A stretch of DNA of 64,000 nucleotides from positions 1-64,000 of the forward strand of contig JAFTIM010000007.1 of the NCBI GenBank assembly GCA_017456885.1. Direction: 5' to 3'. This DNA is from Paludibacteraceae bacterium. Lineage in GTDB: Bacteria > Bacteroidota > Bacteroidia > Bacteroidales > Paludibacteraceae. Position numbers and translations under genes: made by a program. Positions 15,496 to 24,128 of the stretch are shown one piece after another; the first letter of the stretch is position 1, and every line of letters starts with the position of its first letter. The notes beneath the pieces are model-generated. The model was not told the DNA's origin. It saw only the letters and a program-made list of their open reading frames with translations, and searched no databases.

Positions 15496-16392
15496 ATGAA
15501 CGATTATCCCAAGAGTTTTGATGAACTCTTTTCCGCGACCTATTCATGCGAGAAAGAAGAAGATAAGTTTGTCGGACAAGGAAATCCGGCATCAAAAATA
15601 CTTATTATAGCCAAGGAATGGGGGATGGACATGATGGATGAGAATGGAAACTTTACCATTCCTTTCCTTCGTGGGATAAGGGATAATTTCAAGGACTGGC
15701 GCGACAACAGGCATCCTTCTGTTGCTGATTGGTTTGATGTTCGATGGGACTGGTCACAATACCATCCATTGCAGCCGTACAGAGGGCAAGTGATGAGACG
15801 TGACAATCATAAAGGCTTCGATCAGAACAACCACGGAACGAGTGCCACATGGATTGCATATCAGAAATTCATCAACGAGTTACGTCCTGATGAATTGAGA
15901 GTCAGAGCCGGAGAACCACTCAATTTCTACGATTACTGTTTTATTTCCGAATTGAGTAGTTATTGTATGCCGATGAGCAAACCGTCGGACGATACAAGGC
16001 AATCTATCGAGGCGCGTATTCTCAAACCGGATGGCATCTTGCGGCAACGATTCTTCAAGGAGTTCCCTGTGATTATTCTTTCGTGCTACAAGTACATAGA
16101 TATGTATAAGATTCCAATTATTGACTGCTTCAACGACAGCGATATGGGATTGAAATATGAGTACAAGGGCATTATTGTTTCGGAAAAAGGGTATCGAGGC
16201 AATCTGCCACTATACAACGGGCAATTCAGTGATTATCCATTAGCTAAGGGAGAGTTCATCAACGTCCACGAAGGTATAGACGCTGGAGGGCAAAAACACT
16301 TGATGCTCCATACCAGTCACTTCCAGATGAAGACAGACTCTTGGATTAAGCAATTAGCCGATGTTGTGAGACCATATTTAAGCAACAAATAG
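15496..16392 (+). CDS. UDG-fold-like protein, third gene of cassette
   Basis: 298 residues, soluble, starting one base after the previous stop. The N-terminal block GQGNPASKILIIAKEWG resembles the first strand and G-E-x-x-G loop of uracil-DNA-glycosylase-like proteins. Near the C-terminus, HLMLHTSHFQMK sits where UDG proteins carry their H-P-S loop. In between is an aromatic, acidic region (WFDVRWDWSQYHPL) not typical of known UDG families. With gene two, it gives two different UDG-like proteins in one operon. The fold is inferred from motif spacing only. Confidence 0.5.
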   Translation: MNDYPKSFDELFSATYSCEKEEDKFVGQGNPASKILIIAKEWGMDMMDENGNFTIPFLRGIRDNFKDWRDNRHPSVADWFDVRWDWSQYHPLQPYRGQVMRRDNHKGFDQNNHGTSATWIAYQKFINELRPDELRVRAGEPLNFYDYCFISELSSYCMPMSKPSDDTRQSIEARILKPDGILRQRFFKEFPVIILSCYKYIDMYKIPIIDCFNDSDMGLKYEYKGIIVSEKGYRGNLPLYNGQFSDYPLAKGEFINVHEGIDAGGQKHLMLHTSHFQMKTDSWIKQLADVVRPYLSNK

Positions 16393-16393
16393 T

Positions 16394-17035
16394 ATATACC
16401 AAGCAGTCATTTACTTTGCAGACCGCTGGCTCTTGACGAGCTGGCGGTTCTTCTTTGTCATCTACCTACGGTCTACCAACTTTCTGAAACCGTTTGTGCG
16501 CCCTGACTACCAGCTGCGTCCTGCACTCTACCTGCCGGTGTACTTGTTCGGCTATTTCTGCTTTGTGCGCAACGAGGTGCAGGGACTATTGGTGCGCCTG
16601 CGGTGGATGACCATTCCGGCGGCAATCGCCTGCGGTATTTGGTTGACTATCACCACCTTCGGGCAAGACGCATACGCGCCCGATTATATCCGCAGCGTGG
16701 GCAATAACCTCTACGCATGGCTCGCCATCTTAGCCATGTTCGCCGCCTTCCGCACTTGGTGTAACCGCGATGTAAGCCAACTGAGTAGCCCTGCGGCTGC
16801 CAAGGTTTGCACCTTCTGCCGCGACGCTTCCTACGGGCTGTATATCTTGCAGTTTTTCGTCTATATGAGCGTCGGCTACCTGCTCCGCGCCTATACCGTA
16901 CTCCCGCCGTGGGCGATGTACATCCTGCTCTTCCTCGCAATGTTCACGCTCACACCGCTGCTCTACCTGCTTATACGTCGTATTCCCGTAGTGCGATATT
17001 GTGTGTTGGGAGTCAGTAGAAAATCTGCGAAATAG
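16394..17035 (+). pseudogene. C-terminal fragment of acyltransferase family 3 membrane protein
   Basis: About 210 codons with six hydrophobic helices, ending in a YGLYILQFFVYMSVGYLL segment characteristic of family 3 acyltransferases (OpgC/NodX type). The frame is open to 16394, two bases after the stop of the UDG-like gene, but has no ATG: the only starts are late TTG codons such as 16433. Full-length proteins have 330-400 residues, so the N-terminal half is missing. G+C content is high, like the AlkD patch before the cassette. The cassette seems to have landed in or replaced the 5' half of this gene. Confidence 0.7.
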
Positions 17036-17234
17036 GTATCGAATGGAAAGCGAGAGAAAGATCGTAACTTTGCAGGACAATAAAATCGGGCAACAAATCT
17101 ATTAAAGCAATATTAAGAAGACCTAAATATTATTATGTGGCTCATTATGCTTTTGTGATTATTGCCACTTGTTTACCCGCAATGAGAGGCACGTTTCAAT
17201 CTTTCAAGGATATTGATGCTCCCTGTTTATGAAC
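17036..17234 (+). other. Intergenic region with orphan promoter
   Basis: A clear -7 element TAACTTTG occurs at 17065-17072. Downstream, an open frame of about 45 codons without ATG (…RRPKYYYVAHYAF…) runs to a stop near 17230. I do not recognise it; it may be a remnant. Nothing else is visible. Confidence 0.3.
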
Positions 17235-17236
17235 AC

Positions 17237-17266
17237 AAAAAAGCACTTGCTTTTTTGTAAGTGCTT
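17237..17266 (-). terminator. Intrinsic terminator of tRNA-Lys
   Basis: On the minus strand the stem AAGCACTT / AAGTGCTT (17259-17266 with 17241-17248) is followed by T6 (17242-17237), 14 bp after the tRNA 3' end. Confidence 0.8.
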
Positions 17267-17279
17267 GATTTTCAGATTG

Positions 17280-17352
17280 TATTCCCGAAGGGGCTCGAAC
17301 CCTTGACCCACTGATTAAGAGTCAGTTGCTCTACCAACTGAGCTACGGAAAC
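17280..17352 (-). tRNA. tRNA-Lys (CTT)
   Basis: A complete cloverleaf on the minus strand. Acceptor strand GTTTCCG pairs with CGGGAAT using G-U wobbles, with discriminator A. The anticodon loop is CTCTTAA (anticodon CTT) and the T loop TTCGAGC. CCA is not encoded. A terminator follows. Confidence 0.95.
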
Positions 17353-17571
17353 AACTTTTTAAGTTGTTGCAAAAGTACACTATTTTTTTGTTATACGAAA
17401 GTTATTCATTTGATTTTTATCAAAAACGCTAAAATTGATTTTTCGTTAAAAAAGATAAATGGAGTTTGAAAAACGAGAATTTACGTTAAATAAAAAGGAA
17501 AATATGTCAGTTCTTTTATTCCTTGCATAAATTTTGTAAGAATAATGCAGTGTTATTAAAAGAATAAAATT
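17353..17571 (+). promoter_or_regulatory. A+T-rich intergenic region, htrA leader
   Basis: A 219-bp A+T-rich region between divergent tRNA-Lys and htrA. A promoter-like TAAATTTTG (17528-17536; spacer one base longer than consensus) lies about 36 bp before the htrA start. No other feature is visible. Confidence 0.35.
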
Positions 17572-19062
17572 ATGAGCAAAAAAAGAATTTGGTTTGGTTT
17601 ATTGTGCCTGTTGGCAGTTGTATTGACAAGTGTTGTTACAACAATGATAGTGCTTGAAAATCACTATTCGGAAGATAATGGCGAAGAGTCGCTTTCGTTG
17701 CCTACCACTTTTGCACGCAACAATGAGCAGATAGAGAAAGCTATCCAAACAGATTTTACGTATGCAGCCGAGCGATCGGTGCATAGTGTGGTGCATGTCA
17801 AAACAAAGTATAAAACGGCAACACAGAGTTATTCGGGAGGTTCTATTTTTGATTTCTTTTTCGGTCAACCCGGATTCGGTATGCCGGAACAAGGAATGCA
17901 GGAGCGTATTTCGTCGGGGTCGGGAGTCATTTTGTCTTCTGACGGGTATATTGTAACGAACAATCATGTGATAGACAATGCCTCTGAAGTAGAAGTAACG
18001 CTGAACGACAATCGAACGTTCAAGGCTGAAATTGTGGGAGTTGATGCTTCGACGGATATTGCGTTGCTGAAAATTGATGCCGATAGCTTGCCGGTTTTGT
18101 CGTTGGGAAATTCGGATTTGTTGAAAGTGGGGGAGTGGGTTTTGGCAGTAGGCAATCCGTTTAATCTGACCTCTACGGTTACGGCCGGTATTGTGAGTGC
18201 CAAGGCACGCAATATAAATATATTGAATTCGGAACTGAAAATAGAGTCGTTTATACAAACTGATGCGGCAGTAAATCCCGGCAATAGCGGCGGTGCTTTG
18301 GTTAATACAGATGGCGAATTGGTAGGTATCAATACGGCAATTGCTTCTCAAACAGGCTCTTATGCCGGATATTCATTTGCAGTTCCTGTAAGTATAGTAG
18401 GTAAGGTTGTTGCCGATTTGAAAGAATTCGGAGTGGTTCAGCGTGCAGTGTTAGGGGTTCAAATTCGTGATATTACCGATGAATTTGCCAAAGAGAAAAA
18501 ACTGAACACATTGAAAGGCGCATACGTCGCAAGTGTAGTGAAGGGCTCGTCGGCCGAAGAAGCGGGCATAAAAGAGGGAGATGTTATTGTGGCAGTCAAC
18601 GATGCACAAGTGGAAACTTCGTCGCAATTGCAGGAACAGGTCGGCCGTTATCGCCCGGGTGATAAAGTGAAAATCGGTTATATGCGGAAAGCGACAAGGC
18701 ATGATGTGGTGGTTGAGTTGAAAAATCGTTCGGGGAACACCAAAGTGGTAAAAGCGGTCGATTTAGATGTGTTGGGTGCTACGCTCGTACCTGTTTCCGA
18801 AGCGTTTAAGTATAAATATAAAATTGCGGGAGGTTTGTTGGTCGAAAATGTGAAACGAGATGGCAGGTTTGCAAAGTCTGGTATCCGAAAAGGATTTGTC
18901 ATTCTTAAGGTGAACAACGAATATGTTTATTCGCTGAAAGATATGGAAGATGCCTTGTCGAAAGCTCGCTCGGACGAGGAACAATATCAGGCGTTATTTG
19001 TTTCGGGAATATATCCTGATGGAAAAATTGTACATTATGCAGTAGATTTGGTTCAGAATTGA
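17572..19062 (+). CDS. degP: Periplasmic serine protease/chaperone, HtrA (DegP/DegQ, Do) family
   Basis: 496 residues. An N-terminal signal anchor (~6-27) is followed by a trypsin-like domain with catalytic His132 (NNHVID), Asp162 (STDIALLK) and Ser239 (PGNSGGAL). Two PDZ domains follow (~290-380 and ~405-490). It degrades or refolds misfolded envelope proteins. [18 protein letters not shown] loop before the catalytic domain corresponds to the LA loop. It stands alone between tRNA-Lys and rpoD, an arrangement common in Bacteroidales. All catalytic residues are present. Confidence 0.95.
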   Translation: MSKKRIWFGLLCLLAVVLTSVVTTMIVLENHYSEDNGEESLSLPTTFARNNEQIEKAIQTDFTYAAERSVHSVVHVKTKYKTATQSYSGGSIFDFFFGQPGFGMPEQGMQERISSGSGVILSSDGYIVTNNHVIDNASEVEVTLNDNRTFKAEIVGVDASTDIALLKIDADSLPVLSLGNSDLLKVGEWVLAVGNPFNLTSTVTAGIVSAKARNINILNSELKIESFIQTDAAVNPGNSGGALVNTDGELVGINTAIASQTGSYAGYSFAVPVSIVGKVVADLKEFGVVQRAVLGVQIRDITDEFAKEKKLNTLKGAYVASVVKGSSAEEAGIKEGDVIVAVNDAQVETSSQLQEQVGRYRPGDKVKIGYMRKATRHDVVVELKNRSGNTKVVKAVDLDVLGATLVPVSEAFKYKYKIAGGLLVENVKRDGRFAKSGIRKGFVILKVNNEYVYSLKDMEDALSKARSDEEQYQALFVSGIYPDGKIVHYAVDLVQN

Positions 19063-19115
19063 AAAGTGTTAAAATTTATTAACGTATAAGGTCGAAAAAA
19101 TTAAGTAATTTTTAG

Positions 19116-19123
19116 TACTTTTG
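19116..19123 (+). promoter_or_regulatory. rpoD promoter, -7 element
   Basis: TACTTTTG, a perfect match to TAnnTTTG, 20 bp before the rpoD start. A CGAAATTTCG palindrome lies between the -7 element and the start codon. Confidence 0.65.
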
Positions 19124-19143
19124 CACGAAATTTCGTAAAAATA

Positions 19144-20004
19144 ATGAGACAATTAAAAATCACAAAATCAATCACTAATCGTGAAAATGCCTCTTTGGAT
19201 AAGTATTTGCAGGAGATAGGTCGTGAAGATCTTATCACTGTGGAAGAAGAGGTAGAGTTAGCTCAACGCATTAGAAAAGGAGATCAGAAAGCCTTGGAGA
19301 AACTGACGCGGGCAAATCTCCGTTTTGTTGTTTCTGTTGCAAAACAGTATCAGAATCAGGGACTTAGCTTGCCCGACCTGATTGATGAGGGAAATTTGGG
19401 ATTGATAAAAGCGGCTGAAAAATTTGATGAAACGCGTGGTTTTAAGTTTATCTCGTATGCCGTGTGGTGGATTCGTCAATCTATTTTGCAAGCATTGGCA
19501 GAGCAATCGCGAATTGTCCGTTTGCCTTTGAACCAGATTGGTTCGCTGAATAAGATAAAAAAGGCCTTGGCAAAATTTGAACAAGAAAACGAACGTGAAC
19601 CATCGCCTGAGGAGTTATCCGACAAATTGGATATCCCAATCGAAAAGGTTGCCGATACGATGAAAATATCAGGGCGTCATACCTCAATTGATGCTCCGTT
19701 TGTCGAGGGAGAAGACAATAGCTTGTTAGACGTGTTGGTAAACGACGATTCGCCTGTTGCAGACAATACGTTGATGCACGAATCGTTACGCAAAGAGATA
19801 GACAGAGCCTTGTCTACTTTGACCGAACGCGAGAGCGAGATTATCAAAATGTTTTTCGGCATCGGGTGTCAAGAAATGACATTGGAGGAAATCGGTGATA
19901 AATTCGGTTTAACTCGTGAACGTGTCCGACAGATAAAAGAAAAAGCGATACGAAAGTTACGTCAAAGTAACAAAAGCAGGCTTTTGAAAGGATATTTAGG
20001 TTAA
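19144..20004 (+). CDS. rpoD: Primary RNA polymerase sigma factor (sigma-70, Bacteroidota type)
   Basis: 286 residues, the short form typical of Bacteroidota, which lack the long region 1.1 and the non-conserved region of proteobacterial RpoD. Region 1.2 ([14 protein letters not shown]), region 2 ([20 protein letters not shown]...[17 protein letters not shown]), region 3 and region 4.2 ([29 protein letters not shown]) are complete. It directs RNA polymerase to the TTTG/TAnnTTTG promoters seen throughout this window. An intrinsic terminator follows, so it is probably monocistronic. Confidence 0.97.
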   Translation: MRQLKITKSITNRENASLDKYLQEIGREDLITVEEEVELAQRIRKGDQKALEKLTRANLRFVVSVAKQYQNQGLSLPDLIDEGNLGLIKAAEKFDETRGFKFISYAVWWIRQSILQALAEQSRIVRLPLNQIGSLNKIKKALAKFEQENEREPSPEELSDKLDIPIEKVADTMKISGRHTSIDAPFVEGEDNSLLDVLVNDDSPVADNTLMHESLRKEIDRALSTLTERESEIIKMFFGIGCQEMTLEEIGDKFGLTRERVRQIKEKAIRKLRQSNKSRLLKGYLG

Positions 20005-20018
20005 AAACAGTAATTCAG

Positions 20019-20051
20019 GAAAGCACTTGGTAAAAGTGCTTTTCTTTTTTT
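20019..20051 (+). terminator. Intrinsic terminator of rpoD
   Basis: Stem AAAGCACTT (20020-20028) with AAGTGCTTTT (20034-20043), then a T-rich run to 20051. The T-run ends at the MATE gene start codon. Confidence 0.8.
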
Positions 20052-20052
20052 G

Positions 20053-21486
20053 ATGGCTTTTTTTAAAAATCATATTACTCCCGAATTGTTGGCAAATGAG
20101 CCTGTTTGGAAACTTTTGCTTCGTTTCTCGTTGCCGGCAATCATTGCAACATCGGCAACTTCGTTGTACAATCTGACCGACAGTATTTTTATCGGCAGAG
20201 GTGTCGGCCCGATGGCAATGGCAGGTTTGGGTGTGGCTTTGCCTATTATGAATATCGTATCGGCATTCGGTTCGATGGTGGGTGTCGGTGCCGCTGCACT
20301 TTTTTCGCTTCGGTTGGGGCGCAGTAAGCATGAGGCAGATGAGGTGCTGTCAAATGTGGTTTTGCTGAACTTTATCATTGCCGTGTTGGTGGCTTTGGTC
20401 GGTTTGTTCCTGATGGAGCCGCTGTTGCGAGTGTTTGGAGCAAGCAACGATGTGATTGTCGAAGGCGTTGTGGTGAGTCAAGGTTCGCTCGGTTATGCAA
20501 AAATCTATCTTCGCATTCTGTTGTTTGGCAACTTGATAACAAACATGTATTTGAGTTTGAATGAGTTACTGAGGGTGTCGGGGTATCCTCATAAGGCGAT
20601 GTTTATCATGCTTTCGTCGGTGTTGCTCAATGGCGTGTTAGATGGGTTGTTTATTTTTGTGTTTAAATGGGGAATTGCGGGCTCGGCATGTTCCACCATC
20701 GTATCGCAAGCGATAGCCTTGTTGGTGGTGTTGTCTCATTTTGCCAAAAAGACGAGTTTTGTGCATTTTACATCAACCGATTTTGGAATACAACGTAGAA
20801 CGGTAGGGGCGATATTGCGCATCGGCTCTGCCTCTTTTTTACTGCATTTTTGCACAAGCATCGTGGTGTTTTTTGTCAATAGGGCATTGGCTCCTTTCGG
20901 CGATTTGTACATCGGTGCTTATAGCGTGGTAAATCGTATGGTAATGCTTTTCATAATGATTGTTGCCGGATTGAATCAAGGTATGCAGCCTATTGTGGGT
21001 TACAATTATGGTGCGAAAAATTATCAACGAGTATTGGCGGCTTTGAAATTAACCATGGTGTGTGCCTTTGCGGTAATGTCGGCAGGGTGCGTTTTAGGCG
21101 TCTGTCTCCCCGAATACATAGCCGCTTTGTTCGTCGATATAGATTCGACCGATGGTAAAAATCTTGTTCAAACCGCCTGCTTTTTTGAGATTATAGTGAA
21201 TGCCGTACGCATTGTTTTTGTGGCGTTCCCGTTGGTAGGTTGTCAGATTGTCATCTCCAATTTTTTCCAATATATCGGAAAATCTTATTTGTCGATGTTC
21301 TTGTCTTTGACACGTCAATTACTCTTTTTGATACCCTTGCTGCTTATTTTGCCCAACTATTTTGCCAGTCGGGGAGTTTGGATGAGCATTCCGATAGCCG
21401 ATGGTACAGCCTCGGTTTTGGCCATTGTTGTGCTATTGTGTTTTTTATTCCGTATGGAGAAAAACAAAAAAGCAGAACTCCAATAG
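20053..21486 (+). CDS. MATE-family multidrug/sodium antiporter
   Basis: 477 residues from ATG 20053; the preceding TTG is not needed. Twelve hydrophobic helices in two related halves match MatE domains: helix 1 LLLRFSLPAIIATSATSLYNLTDSIFIGRGVG, and the second-half GLNQGMQPIVGYNYGAKNYQRVL, a conserved MATE signature. These proteins export cationic drugs in exchange for Na+ or H+. It has almost no leader: the start follows the rpoD terminator T-run directly. A terminator hairpin surrounds its stop codon. Confidence 0.93.
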   Translation: MAFFKNHITPELLANEPVWKLLLRFSLPAIIATSATSLYNLTDSIFIGRGVGPMAMAGLGVALPIMNIVSAFGSMVGVGAAALFSLRLGRSKHEADEVLSNVVLLNFIIAVLVALVGLFLMEPLLRVFGASNDVIVEGVVVSQGSLGYAKIYLRILLFGNLITNMYLSLNELLRVSGYPHKAMFIMLSSVLLNGVLDGLFIFVFKWGIAGSACSTIVSQAIALLVVLSHFAKKTSFVHFTSTDFGIQRRTVGAILRIGSASFLLHFCTSIVVFFVNRALAPFGDLYIGAYSVVNRMVMLFIMIVAGLNQGMQPIVGYNYGAKNYQRVLAALKLTMVCAFAVMSAGCVLGVCLPEYIAALFVDIDSTDGKNLVQTACFFEIIVNAVRIVFVAFPLVGCQIVISNFFQYIGKSYLSMFLSLTRQLLFLIPLLLILPNYFASRGVWMSIPIADGTASVLAIVVLLCFLFRMEKNKKAELQ

Positions 21487-21498
21487 TTCTGCTTCCTT
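21470..21498. terminator. Bidirectional terminator between MATE gene and pheT
   Basis: Stem AAGCAGAACT (21470-21479) with AGTTCTGCTT (21485-21494), and T-rich or A-rich flanks on both sides. The MATE stop codon lies in the hairpin. Confidence 0.75.
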
Positions 21499-21515
21499 TG
21501 TGATTTGAATTATCG

Positions 21516-23981
21516 CTATCGTAGCGAGGCTCCGATTTTTTCTGTCAGATTTTTTATCAATCGCTGCATTATGGCATCAATTTGAGCATCTTTCAGCGTT
21601 TTTTCTTCGTCTTGTAAAATAAACGAAACAGCGTACGATTTTTTCCCTTCGGGTAGATTTTTCCCTTCGTAAACGTCGAAAAGGTTTACCTTTTTGAGTA
21701 ATTTTTTCTCCGTTTCGAAAGCTACTTTTTCGATTTCGGAGAAAGTAACGCTTTTGTCGATGAGCAAGGCAAGGTCGCGCCGTACTTCGGGGATTTTCGG
21801 TATGTCGCAGTATGTTATTTTATGCGATTTTACCGCTTTAATTAAATTTGTCCAATTCACGTCGGCAAAAAATACCTCGGTATCGATGTCGAAGCTGTTC
21901 AATATTTTTTTGTCGATGCAGCCGAATGTTACAATCGCCTTGCCACTCTTTGTGTTGATGAGCAATGCATCGGAGAAAATGTCGCTTGTGAGTTTGTTTG
22001 CTACAATGTTGCTTTGGTTCAATCCCACCCGAATAAGGATGTTTTCTACATAGGCTTTGAGTTGGAATACAGTGGTTTTTTCCTCCTTTTGCGCCCAACT
22101 TTGCGAAGTTTTGTTGCCACAGAGCCACAACCCTAAATGCATATCTTCGCTGTAAGGGCCTAAAGCCTCCTCTTGTTTACGATTTTCGTTATGGAAGTAA
22201 TAGCAATTGCCAATTTCGTAGAATTTCAAGTTGTTGTTTTTGTAGTTGCGATTGCGGGCAATGCTCTCCAATCCGCCAAAAAGCAAAGTTTGGCGTAGTA
22301 CGCTCAAATCGACGCCGAGCGGATTCATTATTTTGACACAATGCTCGGCAGGAAACGATTGGCATGCTGCATAATAGGAACTTTTTGTGAGCGAGTTGTT
22401 GAGTATTTCGTAGAATCCGTTTGCAGTCAGTTGTTCCGAAATCAACTGCTGAATGCGGTTGCTGTCCGGTTTTGCCGTGTAATTGATGCTCGATTTTAAA
22501 CTTTCGTCGAACGGAATCTGATTGTAGCCGTAAATTCGTAGAATGTCTTCGATGACATCAACGTCGCGTTGCACATCGACACGATAGGTTGGCACACGAA
22601 GCGATAATTCGCTTTCCGACTCGGCGGTTATCTCTATTTCCAAACCCTTCAGTATGCTTTTTACGGTATTTTTGTCAATCTCAAAACCAATTAAGTCGTT
22701 CAACTTTTTGTAAGTCAGTTGCACTGCGAATGGCTCTATTTTGTCGGGATAAATATCCACAATGTCGCTCGATATGGTTCCGCCGGCAAGTTCTTTGATG
22801 AGCATTGCTGCATATTTCAATATGTAGATGGTATTGTTCGGGTCGCAACCACGTTCGTAGCGGAACGAAGCATCGGTGCTTAACCCATGCGCACGAGCTG
22901 TTTTTCTGATGTAGGTAGGGTTGAAATAGGCACTTTCGAGAAAAATCTTGGTAGTCGATTCGGTAATTCCGGACTCTAAACCGCCGAAAACCCCTGCTAT
23001 GCACATACCTTCTTTTGTATTGCAAATCATCAGGTCGGTGGCTCGCAATGTGCGTTCAACGCCGTCGAGTGTAGTGAATTTTGTACCTTCGGCAAGCGTT
23101 TTGACAACAATCTCGTTGCCCGTAAGTTTATCCCCGTCAAAAGCGTGCATGGGTTGTCCCATGGCGTGCATCACATAGTTGGTAATATCCACGATGTTGT
23201 TGATGGGGTGCAACCCGATGGTCATCAAACGATTTTTGATCCAATCGGGCGATTCTTTCACCGTAACACCCGAAATCGTAAGCCCCGAATAACGAGGGCA
23301 TGCTTCTGTATTTTCCACAGAAACTTTGACCTCAAAGTTGTGGTTGTCTATTTTGAATCCTTCAACTGAAGGTTTTGTCAAGGTTACATTGGCATTTTTC
23401 GCAGCGAAGTAGGCCGCCAAATCGCGTGCTACACCATAGTGCGAAATGGCATCGGCACGATTCGGAGTAATATCCACTTCGATAACCGCATCGTTTTCAA
23501 TGTGATAATAGTCGGCAGCAGCAAGACCTACGGGCGTGTCGAGTGGCAGGGTAATAATGCCGTCGTGATTGGTTCCGATTCCGATTTCGTCTTCGGCACA
23601 CAGCATACCGAACGATTCCACCCCGCGTATTTTCGAGCGTTTGATGACAAATTCACCACCCTCGGCAGGGTAGAGTGTTGTGCCGATGGTTGCTACAATT
23701 ACTTTTTGCCCTGCAGCTACGTTGGGTGCTCCGCAAACAATCTGAAGCAGTGCGTCCGTGTTATTGATTTTTACCGTTGTTACGTGCAAATGGTCGGAAT
23801 TTTCGTGGTTTTCGCAAGTAAGCACTTCGCCTACCACAAGTCCCTGAAGTCCGCCTTTCACCGATTGTACTTCCTCTATACTGCCGCACTCCAACCCTAT
23901 CGAAGTAAGAATTTTTGCCACTTCATCGGCGGGCGAATCAATGTTGATATACTGTTTTAACCAATTGTATGAAATATTCAT
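21516..23981 (-). CDS. pheT: Phenylalanyl-tRNA synthetase beta subunit
   Basis: 821 residues from ATG 23981 (MNISYNWLKQY), the standard PheT start; an upstream in-frame ATG adds ten residues without homology. The domain order is normal: tRNA-binding EMAP-like domain (GLVVGEVLTCENHENSDHLHVTTV), B3/B4 editing domain, B5 domain, catalytic-like core and the C-terminal FDX-ACB anticodon-binding domain (PEVRRDLALLIDKSVTFSEI...). It pairs with PheS, encoded elsewhere, to charge tRNA-Phe. A -7 promoter lies upstream. Confidence 0.97.
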   Translation of the reverse strand: MNISYNWLKQYINIDSPADEVAKILTSIGLECGSIEEVQSVKGGLQGLVVGEVLTCENHENSDHLHVTTVKINNTDALLQIVCGAPNVAAGQKVIVATIGTTLYPAEGGEFVIKRSKIRGVESFGMLCAEDEIGIGTNHDGIITLPLDTPVGLAAADYYHIENDAVIEVDITPNRADAISHYGVARDLAAYFAAKNANVTLTKPSVEGFKIDNHNFEVKVSVENTEACPRYSGLTISGVTVKESPDWIKNRLMTIGLHPINNIVDITNYVMHAMGQPMHAFDGDKLTGNEIVVKTLAEGTKFTTLDGVERTLRATDLMICNTKEGMCIAGVFGGLESGITESTTKIFLESAYFNPTYIRKTARAHGLSTDASFRYERGCDPNNTIYILKYAAMLIKELAGGTISSDIVDIYPDKIEPFAVQLTYKKLNDLIGFEIDKNTVKSILKGLEIEITAESESELSLRVPTYRVDVQRDVDVIEDILRIYGYNQIPFDESLKSSINYTAKPDSNRIQQLISEQLTANGFYEILNNSLTKSSYYAACQSFPAEHCVKIMNPLGVDLSVLRQTLLFGGLESIARNRNYKNNNLKFYEIGNCYYFHNENRKQEEALGPYSEDMHLGLWLCGNKTSQSWAQKEEKTTVFQLKAYVENILIRVGLNQSNIVANKLTSDIFSDALLINTKSGKAIVTFGCIDKKILNSFDIDTEVFFADVNWTNLIKAVKSHKITYCDIPKIPEVRRDLALLIDKSVTFSEIEKVAFETEKKLLKKVNLFDVYEGKNLPEGKKSYAVSFILQDEEKTLKDAQIDAIMQRLIKNLTEKIGASLR

Positions 23982-24005
23982 TTTGCTTGTTTTTACAATG
24001 AGGTG

Positions 24006-24013
24006 CAAAGGTA
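24006..24013 (-). promoter_or_regulatory. pheT promoter, -7 element
   Basis: Minus strand TACCTTTG, matching TAnnTTTG, 24 bp upstream of the pheT ATG. Confidence 0.6.
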
Positions 24014-24097
24014 AGAATTAAGATTAAGATTACGGACGTGCGGACTTTATATTTTTTACGCTTGGCTCTAAAAACGGTGCGTTTTGTTACAAATCAT

Positions 24098-24105
24098 TAT
24101 CTTTG
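24098..24105 (+). promoter_or_regulatory. rlmD promoter, -7 element
   Basis: TATCTTTG on the plus strand, 23 bp before the ATG at 24129. The divergent pheT promoter lies about 90 bp away. Confidence 0.65.
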
Positions 24106-24128
24106 CAAGAAACAAAAAAAGAATATAA

